The translations under genes were made by a program, and so were the position numbers. The notes beneath the pieces are model-generated. The model was not told the DNA's origin, ran no database searches, and worked only from the letters and a program-made list of their open reading frames with translations. This document shows, piece by piece, positions 34,714 through 44,113 of a stretch of 64,000 bases of DNA. Each line of letters opens with the position of its first letter. Within the stretch, counting starts at the first letter, position 1. The stretch is from Chengkuizengella sediminis (lineage in GTDB: Bacteria > Bacillota > Bacilli > Paenibacillales > KCTC-33759), in NCBI RefSeq assembly GCF_010078385.1, contig NZ_SIJC01000001.1:62001-126000 (forward strand). Reading direction: 5' to 3'.

Positions 34714-35271
34714 ATGACAAAAGACAAAATTGAGATTTACCCTAAAAAGAGAAAGTTAATCAAATTAACAGTAATTGGCATATCCTTAATACTGATATGT
34801 GCAATTACATCATTCATATCTCTATCTGAGGTATCCCAAGACAATAAGTATATACCAATCTTCTTTTTTTTCTTTTCATTGTGTGGAATCTTTATGTTTG
34901 GAATGGCAATTTTATTTTATTTAAAGAGATTAAAATATCCTGCACCATCAATTATTCTTAATAAAGAAGGTATTTATGATAATTCTTCAGCATTTAAAAC
35001 AGGAATGATAAAGTGGGAAGAAATCAATCGTATGTACATATATGATATTAAAAAAAATAGGTTTTTAGGTCTTGAAATAAATAATTTTGATCAATTTGTT
35101 TCCAAACAAAATCGATTTATGAAATTACTTATAAAAATAAATCAAAAATTTTATAGAACACCTATTACGATTCCAGAATCAATGTTATCAATACGCTTAG
35201 AAGAATTAATAGAATTGATCATTCATTTTGAAAAGCCAAGTGGAATAAAAGTACAGGAGTATGAAATGTAG
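34714..35271 (+). CDS. STM3941-family membrane protein 1
   Basis: A 185-residue protein. A short basic N-terminus (KIEIYPKKRKL) leads into two membrane helices (about 18-38 and 46-68). A cytosolic PH-like domain follows, with PAPSIILNKEGIYDNSSAFK, GMIKWEEINRMYIY. This arrangement matches the uncharacterised STM3941 family. ATG follows TTGAGGTTTAATT. It is 39 bases from its paralogue and probably in one transcript with it. Confidence 0.65.
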   Translation: MTKDKIEIYPKKRKLIKLTVIGISLILICAITSFISLSEVSQDNKYIPIFFFFFSLCGIFMFGMAILFYLKRLKYPAPSIILNKEGIYDNSSAFKTGMIKWEEINRMYIYDIKKNRFLGLEINNFDQFVSKQNRFMKLLIKINQKFYRTPITIPESMLSIRLEELIELIIHFEKPSGIKVQEYEM

Positions 35272-35310
35272 AAATTGCTAAAAAACCTATAGTCATGAAT
35301 TGAGGTTATT

Positions 35311-35886
35311 ATGAATAAAGATACAATTGAAATTTATCCACCGAGAAAAAGTGTAGTTAGGTTGTTTATTGGTACCATTATTATAAATCCGATGGGATTA
35401 ATCCTAGCATATCTTGTTTTGAAGTCTATTATGGATTCTTCAACATTCTTTGAAATTATTATGTCTTTATTATTATTAATAATAGTTCTTATAGCCATTG
35501 CCAGCATGCCATTTACATACTATTTAAAAAGATTAAACAAACCAAGCCCCTCATTAATAATAAATAATGAGGGAATTTATTTCGATATATCTCAAATTAT
35601 TATGGGAATGATAAAATGGGAAGAAATTACCGAATTATCATTGACTCCTAAAAGTAAGTTTTTTGGTGGAGAATCCTCACTAAACATACAAACAAATCAT
35701 TTTAATGAACTCATTTCTAATCGGAAGTTTTTTTTTAAGATAATGCTAAAATCAGAAAAATTATTAAATAATAATTCAATTTCATTGACAGACAAAATGA
35801 TATCAATGCCACTGGAGGAAATAATGGAGATAATTTTAAAAGAACTAAAAGATAGAAATTTAATAAATATAAATGAGCACAATTGA
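35311..35886 (+). CDS. STM3941-family membrane protein 2
   Basis: A 191-residue paralogue of the preceding gene. It has the same N-terminal IEIYPPRKSVVRL, two helices (about 18-40 and 48-70), then PSPSLIINNEGIYFDISQII, MGMIKWEEITELSL and SLNIQTNHFNELISNRKF. TTGAGGTTATT precedes ATG. The function of the family is unknown. Tandem duplication is evident from the common layout. Confidence 0.65.
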   Translation: MNKDTIEIYPPRKSVVRLFIGTIIINPMGLILAYLVLKSIMDSSTFFEIIMSLLLLIIVLIAIASMPFTYYLKRLNKPSPSLIINNEGIYFDISQIIMGMIKWEEITELSLTPKSKFFGGESSLNIQTNHFNELISNRKFFFKIMLKSEKLLNNNSISLTDKMISMPLEEIMEIILKELKDRNLININEHN

Positions 35887-36133
35887 ATTTGAGCAACCAA
35901 CAAAGTAAAAAGAAAATTAATATTGTCTTACACGATGGAACAAAAATTCATATCGCCAATTTACTTCAAATAAAAAACTCTCACGAGCTGGTTTCCCCTA
36001 AGAGACTGATTGGTATAAAATCAATTGTTAATTAAGGCATTCCTTGAATAATAGAGCACCATGGAAAATGATCTTCAACAAATATGGCGCTTTTCTCTAA
36101 GAGAAGCGCTTATCTTATAACTACTATTTTCAT

Positions 36134-36162
36134 TGACTACTATTATGTCCTAATATATGATT
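36134..36162 (+). promoter_or_regulatory. Promoter for the LysE-type exporter
   Basis: TTGACT (36134-36139), 17 bases, TATGAT (36157-36162). It lies 44 bases before the start codon. The GCGC-type hairpin repeat (36083-36106) is just upstream. Confidence 0.5.
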
Positions 36163-36205
36163 AAACAGATATTTCGAACTATTGATATTTAGAAAGGAGA
36201 ATTTT

Positions 36206-36838
36206 ATGGTTAGCTTCGCAAATTTGTTAGCTTTTGCATTGATATCACTTGGTATTGTATGTTCTCCAGGACCTAACATGATTTATCTTATTTCTCGTTC
36301 TATTACTCAAGGACGTATTGCAGGAATCATCTCTCTTTTAGGTGTTATGCTTGGATTTGTGATTTACTTATTTGCAACATTAGTTGGACTTGCTTCATTA
36401 TTTAATGCAGTTCCCTTTATTTATGAATTAGTCAAATGGGCAGGTGTTGCTTACTTACTTTGGCTTGCTTGGAATTCATTTAATTCAAAGACTTCAATCC
36501 TAACTCCGCAAACTCTCTCTATTGAAACCCCGAGAAAATTGTTTCTAATGGGATTCATGACTAATTTACTAAATCCTAAAATTGCAATTTTGTATGTATC
36601 TTTACTTCCTCAATTTCAAGATCCAGCACAAGGTTCATTACTTCTCCAAGGTGCTACCCTAGGTCTCACGCAACTTATAATTAGTTTTATAGTTAATCTG
36701 TCCATCGTTCTAACAGCTAGTAAAATATCTACATGGTTTTCAACACGTCCGACATGGCAAAAGATTCAACGTTGGTTCATGGGTAGTGTGTTGACTGGTT
36801 TAGCTGGACACCTTGCTTTTGAACGAGTAGGCAAATAA
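36206..36838 (+). CDS. LysE/RhtB-family amino-acid exporter
   Basis: About 210 residues with six predicted helices. The family signature is at the N-terminus (SLGIVCSPGPNMIYLISRSI) with GRIAGIISLLGVMLGF after it; MGFMTNLLNPKIAILYVSLL follows mid-protein. LysE-type proteins export amino acids or derivatives such as homoserine lactone using the proton gradient. ATG 36206 is chosen (AAAGGAG 7 bases upstream); the longer frame has no site. It is a single gene with its own promoter. Confidence 0.85.
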   Translation: MVSFANLLAFALISLGIVCSPGPNMIYLISRSITQGRIAGIISLLGVMLGFVIYLFATLVGLASLFNAVPFIYELVKWAGVAYLLWLAWNSFNSKTSILTPQTLSIETPRKLFLMGFMTNLLNPKIAILYVSLLPQFQDPAQGSLLLQGATLGLTQLIISFIVNLSIVLTASKISTWFSTRPTWQKIQRWFMGSVLTGLAGHLAFERVGK

Positions 36839-36848
36839 ATAGTTGTTA

Positions 36849-37035
36849 TTCGACAATCTGGCGCGATTATGGAATAACATGGATAGAAAGTGATCAATCT
36901 TTTTTATAAAAATCAAATAGTCAATCTCAAATCTAGAATCCATTTTGATCTATCTTTTATTCAAAATGGATTCTTTTGTTTGCCATAGAATACGGGTTTT
37001 AATGAAATTTTTGATCAAACTTTATTTTAAGGTTA
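36849..37035 (+). repeat. Second dispersed repeat type, copy 1, carrying a terminator
   Basis: It starts with ACAATCTGGCGCGATTATGG. Then come GATCAATCTTTTTTATAAAA, a terminator hairpin (36935-36974), TTTGCCATAGAAT and a TGATCAAACTT end. The same order of blocks is found at 40133-40320, with about 100 close bases. A shorter piece is at 37480-37530. Confidence 0.7.
36935..36978 (+). terminator. Terminator within the second repeat type
   Basis: AGAATCCATTTTGA (36935-36948) pairs perfectly with TCAAAATGGATTCT (36961-36974), followed by TTT. It follows the LysE-type gene. Confidence 0.75.
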
Positions 37036-37041
37036 CAAATT

Positions 37042-37289
37042 TTTTGAGTGGACTCCTGTCCTTAAAGGAAGCTTTATTTAAAAAATTCCACGAATGTACC
37101 GGTATCAATAGTAGTCTCTCTCTTTATCAGTTACTACCTCGAATAAAACTGACAAATTTGTTAATGGAGGTTGCACATTGGACAGGTTTCCATAAACAAT
37201 TTCTTCATGCCTCTACAAATCGATCACCTAACGAAGACGAAACAAAAATTTTAATGGCTACTCTCATGGGTATGGGTACAAACCACTGA
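37042..37289 (+). pseudogene. Tn3-family transposase fragment
   Basis: SSLSLYQLLPRIKLTNLLME, VAHWTGFHKQFLHAST and EDETKILMATLMGMGTNH match the conserved part of Tn3-type transposases just before the last catalytic block (LLP-IKLTDLLMEV--WTGF, LMAMGTN). Both sides are missing. The frame then runs straight into a TnpC-like fragment. Confidence 0.75.
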
Positions 37290-37421
37290 AAGAAGTGAAA
37301 CACTTAAGACAACAAAAATCACAAGTGCCCACACGAAAGCAAGTAAATCTAGACATGTATGAAGACAACAAGGATGCCTTATTGTACAAATTATCAAGAT
37401 TTAAAATATTTGTTATTAGCT
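37285..37421 (+). pseudogene. Tn554-type tnpC fragment
   Basis: LKEVKHLRQQKSQVPTRKQV, NLDMYEDNKDALLYKL matches the middle of the intact TnpC at 25176 (DSLRQQKAQSPTKQQV, ENNKDAIIASL) and then breaks down. It shows that a second Tn554-type element once lay here and recombined with Tn3-type sequence. Confidence 0.6.
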
Positions 37422-37732
37422 GAAGAACGGTAATAGAAGAAGAAGGATAAAAGAAGGGAAGAAAATGAGATACAATATGGAGCGATTGTTGGACAATTCA
37501 GATTGAAAATGATCAAACTTTTTTTAAATGAATTCTTTTGTTTGCTGTATTATGTGAGTTTGTATTAGACAAAGTAAATAAAATATTCAGAATTTTATTT
37601 ACAATCACTCATAGAATCTATACAATATAAAATATACTATAGGGGGGTAAGGTATTTGAATTAAAGTTAACTAAATGTTAAAAGTATGCGAGTTTTATTG
37701 TTAGTGTTTATGAAATGGAAGTAGTGTAGTGG

Positions 37733-37962
37733 GGAGGTGCTTTAGCTAAAAAAGTAGAGAATGGGGAGAATCTTACGTATCCATAATGCTTTGTAGAGAA
37801 ACAAGCCAGCAACAAGTTGGAAATGCAGCAAAAGTATTAGGGGTTAAGGTACCTCTTACAAATTTTGAGTATGGAACTGTGGATTTAAGCGTAGAATCCA
37901 AAAAGAAATTTATTCGTGTGATTAGAGAAATAAAAACAGGAACGCGATTTAAAAGCATTTAA
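37733..37962 (+). pseudogene. PIG-L deacetylase-like remnant
   Basis: GGALAKKVENGENLTY in one frame, then (shift near 37780) IMLCRETSQQQVGNAAKVLG, VKVPLTNFEYGTVDLSVESK, KKFIRVIREIK. The order G-G-A--K-----Y, E---AAK-LGV, Y-TVDL, RVIREIK fits the start of a PIG-L (LmbE)-type deacetylase. The metal-binding AHPDDE start and the C-terminal half are missing. Tentative family call. Confidence 0.45.
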
Positions 37963-38052
37963 AAATCAATTTCAAAAATAACTAGTCTTTCAAACTATTT
38001 TCCACACTCAGTGTATTTTGCAATAAATATTAAGAAATAGAGGTGTAGTCAT

Positions 38053-40065
38053 TTGTCTAAAAAAAATCACCATGAACACAGGGATCATCATGAACATAAG
38101 GATCACCATGAACACAACAATCATCATGGTCATATGATAGATGATTTTAAAAATCGATTGTATATATCACTGATTGTAACTCTCCCTGTTTTGTTATTAT
38201 CACCTATGATTCAAGGGTTTTTAGGTTTTGATCTTTCATTTTCAGGAGATAAATATATTGTATTTTTATTAGCAACATTTATCTTTTTTTATGGGGGGAA
38301 ACCATTCTTAACTGGATCAGTTAGTGAATTAAAATTGAGGAATCCAGGTATGATGACTCTAATAGCTTTAGCAATTACAGTGGCCTATGTATATAGTTCT
38401 TTCACCGTTTTTGAGTTAGCAGGAAAAGATTTTTTTTGGGAATTAGCAACACTTATTGATATTATGTTACTTGGTCATTGGATAGAAATGCGTTCTATCA
38501 TGGGTGCTTCCAATGCTCTAGAAGAGCTAGTGAAACTAATGCCTTCAGAAGCACATGTTATTAACAAACATGGGAAAATAGAAGAAGTGCCTATATCTGA
38601 GATTCAACAGGGAGATCTAGTTTTAGTAAAACCAGGAGAAAAAATTCCTGCAGATGGTTTAATTGAAAAAGGAATATCTTTTATTAATGAGTCAATGTTA
38701 ACTGGAGAGTCTGTGCCAGTAGAAAAGAAAATTGGTGATGCAGTTATTGGGGGTTCTATTAATGGAGAAGGATCATTAACTGTAGTAGTGCAGAAGACAG
38801 GGAATGAAAGCTTTTTATCTCAAGTAGTGAATTTAGTAAGGGAAGCGCAAGAGTCAAAATCTCGCACACAGGATTTGTCGAATCGCGCAGCAAAGTGGCT
38901 CTTCTATTTAGCTTTAGCAGCAGGGATTCTTACTTTAATAGTTTGGTTGAGTTTAGGATATGACATGAACTTTGCACTTGAGAGAATGGTAACAGTTATG
39001 ATTATCGCGTGTCCACATGCTTTGGGTTTAGCAGCTCCTTTAGTTATTGCAAGGTCAACCGCTTTATCTGCGAAAAAAGGGTTACTTATACGCAATAGGG
39101 CAAGTTTTGAAGAAGCTAGAAAATTAAATTCTATCGTTTTTGATAAAACAGGAACCTTAACAAAAGGAGAATTTGGGATAACAGATATTGTGATTGAAAA
39201 TGATATGTCCAAAGAAGAGATAATGAAATATGCTGGGTCAATAGAATCTCAGTCTGAACATCCAATAGCACAAGGATTAGTGAATGAAGTTAAAAATAAA
39301 GGTTATGAAATGATTGAACCGAGTGAATTTGAGTCAGTCACAGGTCAAGGTTTACGAGGGAAAGTATCTGATCAAGAAATAAAAATTGTGAGTCCAGGTT
39401 TTATGAAAGAAAAGAATATTAAATTTCAAACCGCGAAGTTTCAACAATTGTCTAGTCAGGGAAAAACAGTGATATTTATTTTAATCAATGATGAACTTGC
39501 TGCTATGATAGCATTAGCGGATCAAATTCGTGATAGTGCAAAAGGTGCCATCTTAAAGTTAAAAGAAATGAATATTGAATCGATCATGCTTACAGGTGAT
39601 AATAAGCAGGTTGCTCATTGGGTAGGTGATCAACTTGGGTTGGATAATATATTTGCTGAAGTACTGCCACATGAGAAAGCTAATAAAATTAAAGAAGTAA
39701 AACAGATGATGGGGCGTAAAGTAGCGATGACAGGGGATGGCGTGAATGATGCCCCTGCTCTAGCTACGGCTGATTTAGGGATCGCTGTAGGGGCTGGAAC
39801 AGATGTTGCGATGGAAACAGCTGATGTAATATTAGTTAAAAGTAATCCGATGGATGTAGTTTCCATTATTGGATTGTCGAAATCAACTTATAGGAAAATG
39901 ATTCAAAATCTTTGGTGGGCTGCAGGGTATAATATCGTAACAATACCATTAGCGGCTGGTATATTGTATCCTGTTGGTATTATTTTGAGTCCTGCGGTGG
40001 GAGCTGTGTTAATGTCATTAAGCACAGTGATTGTGGCAATCAATGCAAGTCTATTTAAAGGTTAA
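38053..40065 (+). CDS. copB: CopB-type copper/silver-exporting P1B ATPase
   Basis: A 670-residue heavy-metal ATPase. It has a His-rich N-terminus (repeats of DHHEHK/N, residues 3-27), eight membrane helices, actuator loop (LTGESVPV), the CPH metal site in helix 6 (IIACPHALGLAAPL), the phosphorylation site FDKTGTLTKGEF, the HP motif SEHPIAQ and the hinge MTGDGVNDAPALA. CPH instead of CPC marks the CopB-like group that handles Cu2+ or Ag+. Start is TTG with AGAGGTG 7 bases upstream. No copZ, copA or copY is adjacent. It lies between two copies of the second repeat type. Confidence 0.85.
   Translation: MSKKNHHEHRDHHEHKDHHEHNNHHGHMIDDFKNRLYISLIVTLPVLLLSPMIQGFLGFDLSFSGDKYIVFLLATFIFFYGGKPFLTGSVSELKLRNPGMMTLIALAITVAYVYSSFTVFELAGKDFFWELATLIDIMLLGHWIEMRSIMGASNALEELVKLMPSEAHVINKHGKIEEVPISEIQQGDLVLVKPGEKIPADGLIEKGISFINESMLTGESVPVEKKIGDAVIGGSINGEGSLTVVVQKTGNESFLSQVVNLVREAQESKSRTQDLSNRAAKWLFYLALAAGILTLIVWLSLGYDMNFALERMVTVMIIACPHALGLAAPLVIARSTALSAKKGLLIRNRASFEEARKLNSIVFDKTGTLTKGEFGITDIVIENDMSKEEIMKYAGSIESQSEHPIAQGLVNEVKNKGYEMIEPSEFESVTGQGLRGKVSDQEIKIVSPGFMKEKNIKFQTAKFQQLSSQGKTVIFILINDELAAMIALADQIRDSAKGAILKLKEMNIESIMLTGDNKQVAHWVGDQLGLDNIFAEVLPHEKANKIKEVKQMMGRKVAMTGDGVNDAPALATADLGIAVGAGTDVAMETADVILVKSNPMDVVSIIGLSKSTYRKMIQNLWWAAGYNIVTIPLAAGILYPVGIILSPAVGAVLMSLSTVIVAINASLFKG
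38065..38136 (+). repeat. 18-base tandem repeats coding for the His-rich tail
   Basis: Units such as GATCACCATGAACATAAG repeat about four times with small changes, encoding DHHEHK-like metal-binding hexapeptides at the ATPase N-terminus. Such repeats can vary in number by slippage. Confidence 0.6.
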
Positions 40066-40132
40066 CTAATAAACAATTAGTTTATGAACTATTAAATTGT
40101 ATATCCAGCGAATTAAGAGGTTTTGTTATTCA

Positions 40133-40320
40133 ACAAAATGGCGCAAGTGTAGAAGAAGATAAACGGTATAATGATCAAACTTTTTTATAAAAATTAATTA
40201 ATCAATCTCAAATTTAGAATCCATTTTGATCAATATTCTTTCAAAATGGATTTTTTTCTTTGCCATAGAATGAGGGTTTACATAAGATTTTAAATCAAAC
40301 TTAATTGTAGTTGGTTTATC
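40133..40320 (+). repeat. Second dispersed repeat type, copy 2, carrying a terminator
   Basis: Block order equals copy 1: GGCGCAAGTGTAGAAGAAGA, TGATCAAACTTTTTTATAAA, hairpin AATCCATTTTGA (40218-40229) with TCAAAATGGATT (40241-40252) and seven T, then TTTGCCATAGAAT. It lies 68 bases after copB and acts as its terminator. Confidence 0.7.
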
Positions 40321-40374
40321 TAAAATAAAAAGGATAAGATGCAAGTTATTATCATTTAAGGGTATATGTTCTTG

Positions 40375-40730
40375 TCATCCGACATCATTAAAATTATATG
40401 ATATAAAAAGGATTTCATCGATCCATTGACTTATGTACAAAATACGGATTTTGTGAAAAAGTATTTGTGGATCTGTTTTTCGCTGTGGATCTAAAATATG
40501 ATGACCTACAACGGTTTTAGCGGGGTTTAATCCAAACTTGTAACAAATATAAGCTAAAACCCAAACGTATCTTTTATAAGATTCTTCATTATGATATCAT
40601 TTGCATCATCCCCAAATAAATTATTATCCATCGTTTTTTGGTATTGAACATGCCATGCTTTTTCTGGAGTATCTGTAAGAAAAGGAATACATTCATATAT
40701 CCCCGGGATATTTAATTTTAAAGCTCAATT
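40375..40730 (-). pseudogene. N-acetylmuramoyl-L-alanine amidase (endolysin) remnant
   Basis: Minus-strand frames give PFLTDTPEKAWHVQYQKTMD, NNLFGDDAND, then after a frame change ESYKRYVWVLAYICYKFGLN, PAKTVVGHHILDPQRKTDPQ. These are the AWH and HHILDP---TDP zinc-site blocks of Amidase_2 endolysins. A central part (the catalytic Glu region) and the reading frame are lost. It follows holin-type genes, so it was the lysis amidase of a prophage-like cassette. Confidence 0.7.
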
Positions 40731-40745
40731 TATTTCTCTCCCCTC

Positions 40746-41000
40746 TTAGATTGGACTATCAATATTGTCTTTGATTTTGGAATTTTTAAAATCATTAAAT
40801 ACCTCTTTCGTGATGTTAATAGCATTTATTCCTGTGATTTCATAAATCAAAGTACTTAGTAATGAAAGCAGATTATCTGTAATATCTCCCTCTATTACGT
40901 ACATGACTAATCCAAAAGTAGATGATAGTGTTAATACAATTACTAACACACTTATTTTTATCTCATCAACAGAAAATACTTTGTCAAATAGATTATTCAT
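40746..41000 (-). CDS. Small phage-holin-like protein
   Basis: An 84-residue protein with one clear hydrophobic helix (ISVLVIVLTLSSTFGLVMYV, about 17-36), then DITDNLLSLLSTLIYEITGI, NAINI and a charged tail. GGAGGAAGAG precedes ATG. Position between an xhlA-like gene and an endolysin remnant suggests the holin of a lysis cassette, but sequence alone does not prove it. Confidence 0.55.
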   Translation of the reverse strand: MNNLFDKVFSVDEIKISVLVIVLTLSSTFGLVMYVIEGDITDNLLSLLSTLIYEITGINAINITKEVFNDFKNSKIKDNIDSPI

Positions 41001-41015
41001 GTCTCTTCCTCCTCG

Positions 41016-41338
41016 TTAACCTACTGAATCTTTTAACAGGATCATAAATATAGAACCAATAAGTCCGATCAAGAACCATACTGCTTTGGACCACAATGCT
41101 CCCATTTTGTAGTTGAATCCTGATAATTATTTGCAATATCTTTCCTCATTTTCTCCATGTCTTGAGTTAGCTCATTAATTTCTTTATCACGACTTCTAAA
41201 CATTTTATTGATTTCATTTCTTGGGACAAAGGTTTTATTCCAAATATCTAATTTACTGTCCATATTCATAATGAGATCGCGCATGGCTTTAATGTCAGTC
41301 TCTAGTTTTGCAAGTCTTTCAATGTCTTGTTTTTCCAT
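41016..41338 (-). pseudogene. XhlA-like holin-accessory gene with frameshift
   Basis: ATG 41338 (GGAGGA upstream) opens MEKQDIERLAKLETDIKAMR, DLIMNMDSKLDIWNKTFVPR, then a coiled-coil part. Near 41113 the intact sense passes to another frame: MGALWSKAVWFLIGLIGSIF, MILLKDSVG and stop at 41016, giving the expected C-terminal membrane helix of XhlA-type proteins. In the first frame the protein ends early without it. One indel separates the two. Confidence 0.6.
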
Positions 41339-41930
41339 GTTAAACCCATTCCTCCAAAGTAGAATAATCATTTGTAAATGAAAAAAGAGCAGCGTGATTA
41401 AACTACTCTTTAGTGTAAAAGCTTCTTGTTTTCTGTTGTAAAATGCTATATTGATTAAAATTCATAGCTTGTCATTTTATCGGATATTGTTAAAAGTAAA
41501 AAAATCAAATAAAAAAGACCATTTAAGTTCCATTAAAAATTATTTTACTTTTTATATTCTTTAATCTTTTTATTTTTAATTACTTCTTTAAAAATAAGAA
41601 TAGAAATTCAACTAATGCCACTGCTAGTCATTATTACACCCATACCAATTTTAAAAAATAAACTATTGTTTGTCGTACTCTGAGATTTTAAATACTAAAA
41701 TCGGCATTTTATCTAAACAAAAAAACACAAACATAATGTTCATGGTTCTGGAACACTATTCTTTTTAATAAATTTCACAGTATCGACAATAAGTACAACT
41801 AAATAAATGATATATAGACTCAAAGGTAATAATTCTTTTCTTGTATAAAACTCCGATAATATAAACATTAAAATTACGAAAGACCCAAAACTTCTGCATC
41901 TTTTGTTGTAGCTTAAAACTAATCTGTTTG

Positions 41931-41966
41931 AAAAAAAGACAGACTTCTCAAAAGAGAAAATCCGTC
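41931..41966 (-). terminator. Terminator of the sphingomyelinase-like gene
   Basis: GACAGACTTCTC (41938-41949) and GAGAAAATCCGTC (41954-41966) form an imperfect stem. On the minus strand it is followed by seven T (41931-41937). It lies 25 bases past the stop. The 340 bases from 41400 to 41739 show nothing else. Confidence 0.65.
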
Positions 41967-41990
41967 CTAATCTATTATAATCCAATTAAA

Positions 41991-43688
41991 TTATTCTTCT
42001 ATTAAACTTGCCCCCCAAGCATAGACAGAATCAGTAGTACCGTTATATTCACCCGGCCATATTATAACGGTTACATTATCACTTTGATTCTTAAAATCTT
42101 TTGTGACTTCAAAGTATTGCCAATCTGTGGTTACATTAATCGATTGCGCTTCTGCTTCACTATAATTTGCATTTTGTATTTTTATTGTTGAATTGTGAGG
42201 TTGATCTGCTTTTAACCAAATACCGAAGGTGTAAGTCTTTCCTGATGGATCAACTTCAGTATGTTGATAGATACTATTATTTACATTAATAGGTGTAATT
42301 TTATTAACTGTAGAGTTATCTCCAGCAGGTGATGGTTCACTAGTTTTTTCAACATTTGTGTTTTTATACCAATAACTTAAATAGTCTTTCGTAAAGTCAT
42401 TTGGTGAATCTAGTAATTGTGTATTCTCAGTTAATTCTACTCCTGATGCATACACATACCCCTGGTTTCCAAAATCAAACCCTGCTGGATACATAAATAG
42501 TGAGAGGGATTCACTATCTAATTCAAAAGGAGCTGTAATTTCGTATTTTTTCCAATCGGTTGTAACTGTGAAACTTTGCTGTCCACCTTCTGTTTTTTCT
42601 TTGTTTCTCAATCTTAGTGTTACAGTATGTTCGTCGTCTGCTTTTAACCAAATACTAAATGTGTAAGCTTTATTTATCGGATTCTGGTTTACTTTAAAAT
42701 TTATATTTTGTCGGTAATCTTCTAAACCTTCAGTTTCAACTTTCCACACCTTCTGACCATCCAATAAATCATTTGTAGTTGTAATTATTGATTTATTAGT
42801 GTTAAATTTCCCTATTAGAGGTATGTTTGATACATGATATTGAAAAATAGCAGATACTGGTGGATGGTCAGACAATTGATTTCCATTACTATCTAAAAAA
42901 TCTTCATTAGGAACAGCATAATCACTAACACTTAATTGTAGTAAATCACCACTACGATATAAGATTTTATCAATGCGATCACCTGATTCCCCTATTCCTG
43001 GAATAATACCTCCATTTTCAATATCTGCCCATGCATCCGAGAATCCAGTATCTGCAAATTGCCTTACTTCCCCTTCTGCTTTATACTTACTATTAAAGTC
43101 TCCTGTTACAATAACAGCATTTCCTATAGACCACTGATCAATTTTAGATAACACTTGTTGAAAGTTTTTCTTTCTTACATTCTTATCATCTTGACTCCCA
43201 CCAGCATCTGCATGAAGATTATATATATCTACGAAAACACCATCACTTACTTCATGGCGCGCAAATGAAAACCCTTTAGGAGTTAAACAATCACTGCCGT
43301 CACCAAAAATGCCATGACAATCATTCCAATCATCACGTTTGAAATCTGTAAAAGGAAAGTTTGAGAGTCGATTTAATCCATCACCAAAACCCATGATACC
43401 TGAATGTGATGAAAGGTAGGGATGATCTGCTTTTTCAATTAAATCACTATGGTAATTAAAATCTTCTTGAGCCAGTACGATATCATAATTGTTTAATTTA
43501 GGACTGATAAGAATGGTGTTTTTAGCCGGGTTAGATTGTGAAACAGGATCCCATAATCCAGCTACATTATAAGTTAATAATGAAAACTCTCCTTCTACCT
43601 CTTCTGCCTTAACTAAAGATGTATATTGACTTGATAAAATCAAACTACTAATAATAAAACTGATAACAAGGATATAAATCTTTTTCAT
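41991..43688 (-). CDS. Secreted sphingomyelinase/nuclease-type (EEP fold) enzyme
   Basis: A 565-residue secreted protein. The signal peptide is at 1-28 (cleavage near VKA-EEV). The endonuclease/exonuclease/phosphatase domain (about 35-285) has TYNVAGL, LAQEDF (metal Glu), IYNLHADAGGS (His), VTGDFNSK (Asp/Asn) and LSDHPPVSAIF (Asp-His). Two C-terminal beta-sandwich domains follow (about 295-410 and 430-565), each with NKAYTFSIWLKAD- or GKTYTFGIWLKAD-type repeats, probably binding substrate surfaces. The fold includes neutral sphingomyelinase C and secreted DNases; which one is not certain. It is divergent from the lipase gene. Confidence 0.75.
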   Translation of the reverse strand: MKKIYILVISFIISSLILSSQYTSLVKAEEVEGEFSLLTYNVAGLWDPVSQSNPAKNTILISPKLNNYDIVLAQEDFNYHSDLIEKADHPYLSSHSGIMGFGDGLNRLSNFPFTDFKRDDWNDCHGIFGDGSDCLTPKGFSFARHEVSDGVFVDIYNLHADAGGSQDDKNVRKKNFQQVLSKIDQWSIGNAVIVTGDFNSKYKAEGEVRQFADTGFSDAWADIENGGIIPGIGESGDRIDKILYRSGDLLQLSVSDYAVPNEDFLDSNGNQLSDHPPVSAIFQYHVSNIPLIGKFNTNKSIITTTNDLLDGQKVWKVETEGLEDYRQNINFKVNQNPINKAYTFSIWLKADDEHTVTLRLRNKEKTEGGQQSFTVTTDWKKYEITAPFELDSESLSLFMYPAGFDFGNQGYVYASGVELTENTQLLDSPNDFTKDYLSYWYKNTNVEKTSEPSPAGDNSTVNKITPINVNNSIYQHTEVDPSGKTYTFGIWLKADQPHNSTIKIQNANYSEAEAQSINVTTDWQYFEVTKDFKNQSDNVTVIIWPGEYNGTTDSVYAWGASLIEE

Positions 43689-44113
43689 TGAATCATCTCC
43701 TATACACTTTTTTAATATACTTTGGAGTATAACAAGATGTAGTTGTTTGTTAGATTTACTCTATTAAGAAATAACATTTAGATAATCTAATTATGATTCA
43801 TATAAATAACTCTAATTTCATCCCGGGATTCGAATCTATTTTAACACAAATAAAATAGACCCTTAAAACTCAATAAACAGCGAAATATCTTTAAAATAGT
43901 ATATTTTCAATATTTTACCATAGTAATTCTAGTTTTCTTGTAGTTATCCTATTAATTCTACTTCTTTAATGAAAAGTCTTTTTAATTCTCATATTGTTAA
44001 TTGAAGAAAGATTAAAATCAAAATAATTTAACTGTGTAAAAATATAACATATTTACTAATTTATATACATTAATTATAATGGAGTTAAGTATTATTAAAA
44101 GGGAGATGAGTAT

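Noticed and set aside
41740..41985. 81-codon minus-strand frame with two hydrophobic segments
   Set aside because: Starts at a TTG without a ribosome binding site and its first codons are the terminator stem of the sphingomyelinase-like gene.
43689..44113. Possible PlcR box between the secreted enzymes
   Set aside because: No TATGnAn4TnCATA match; only partial TATG/CATA words.
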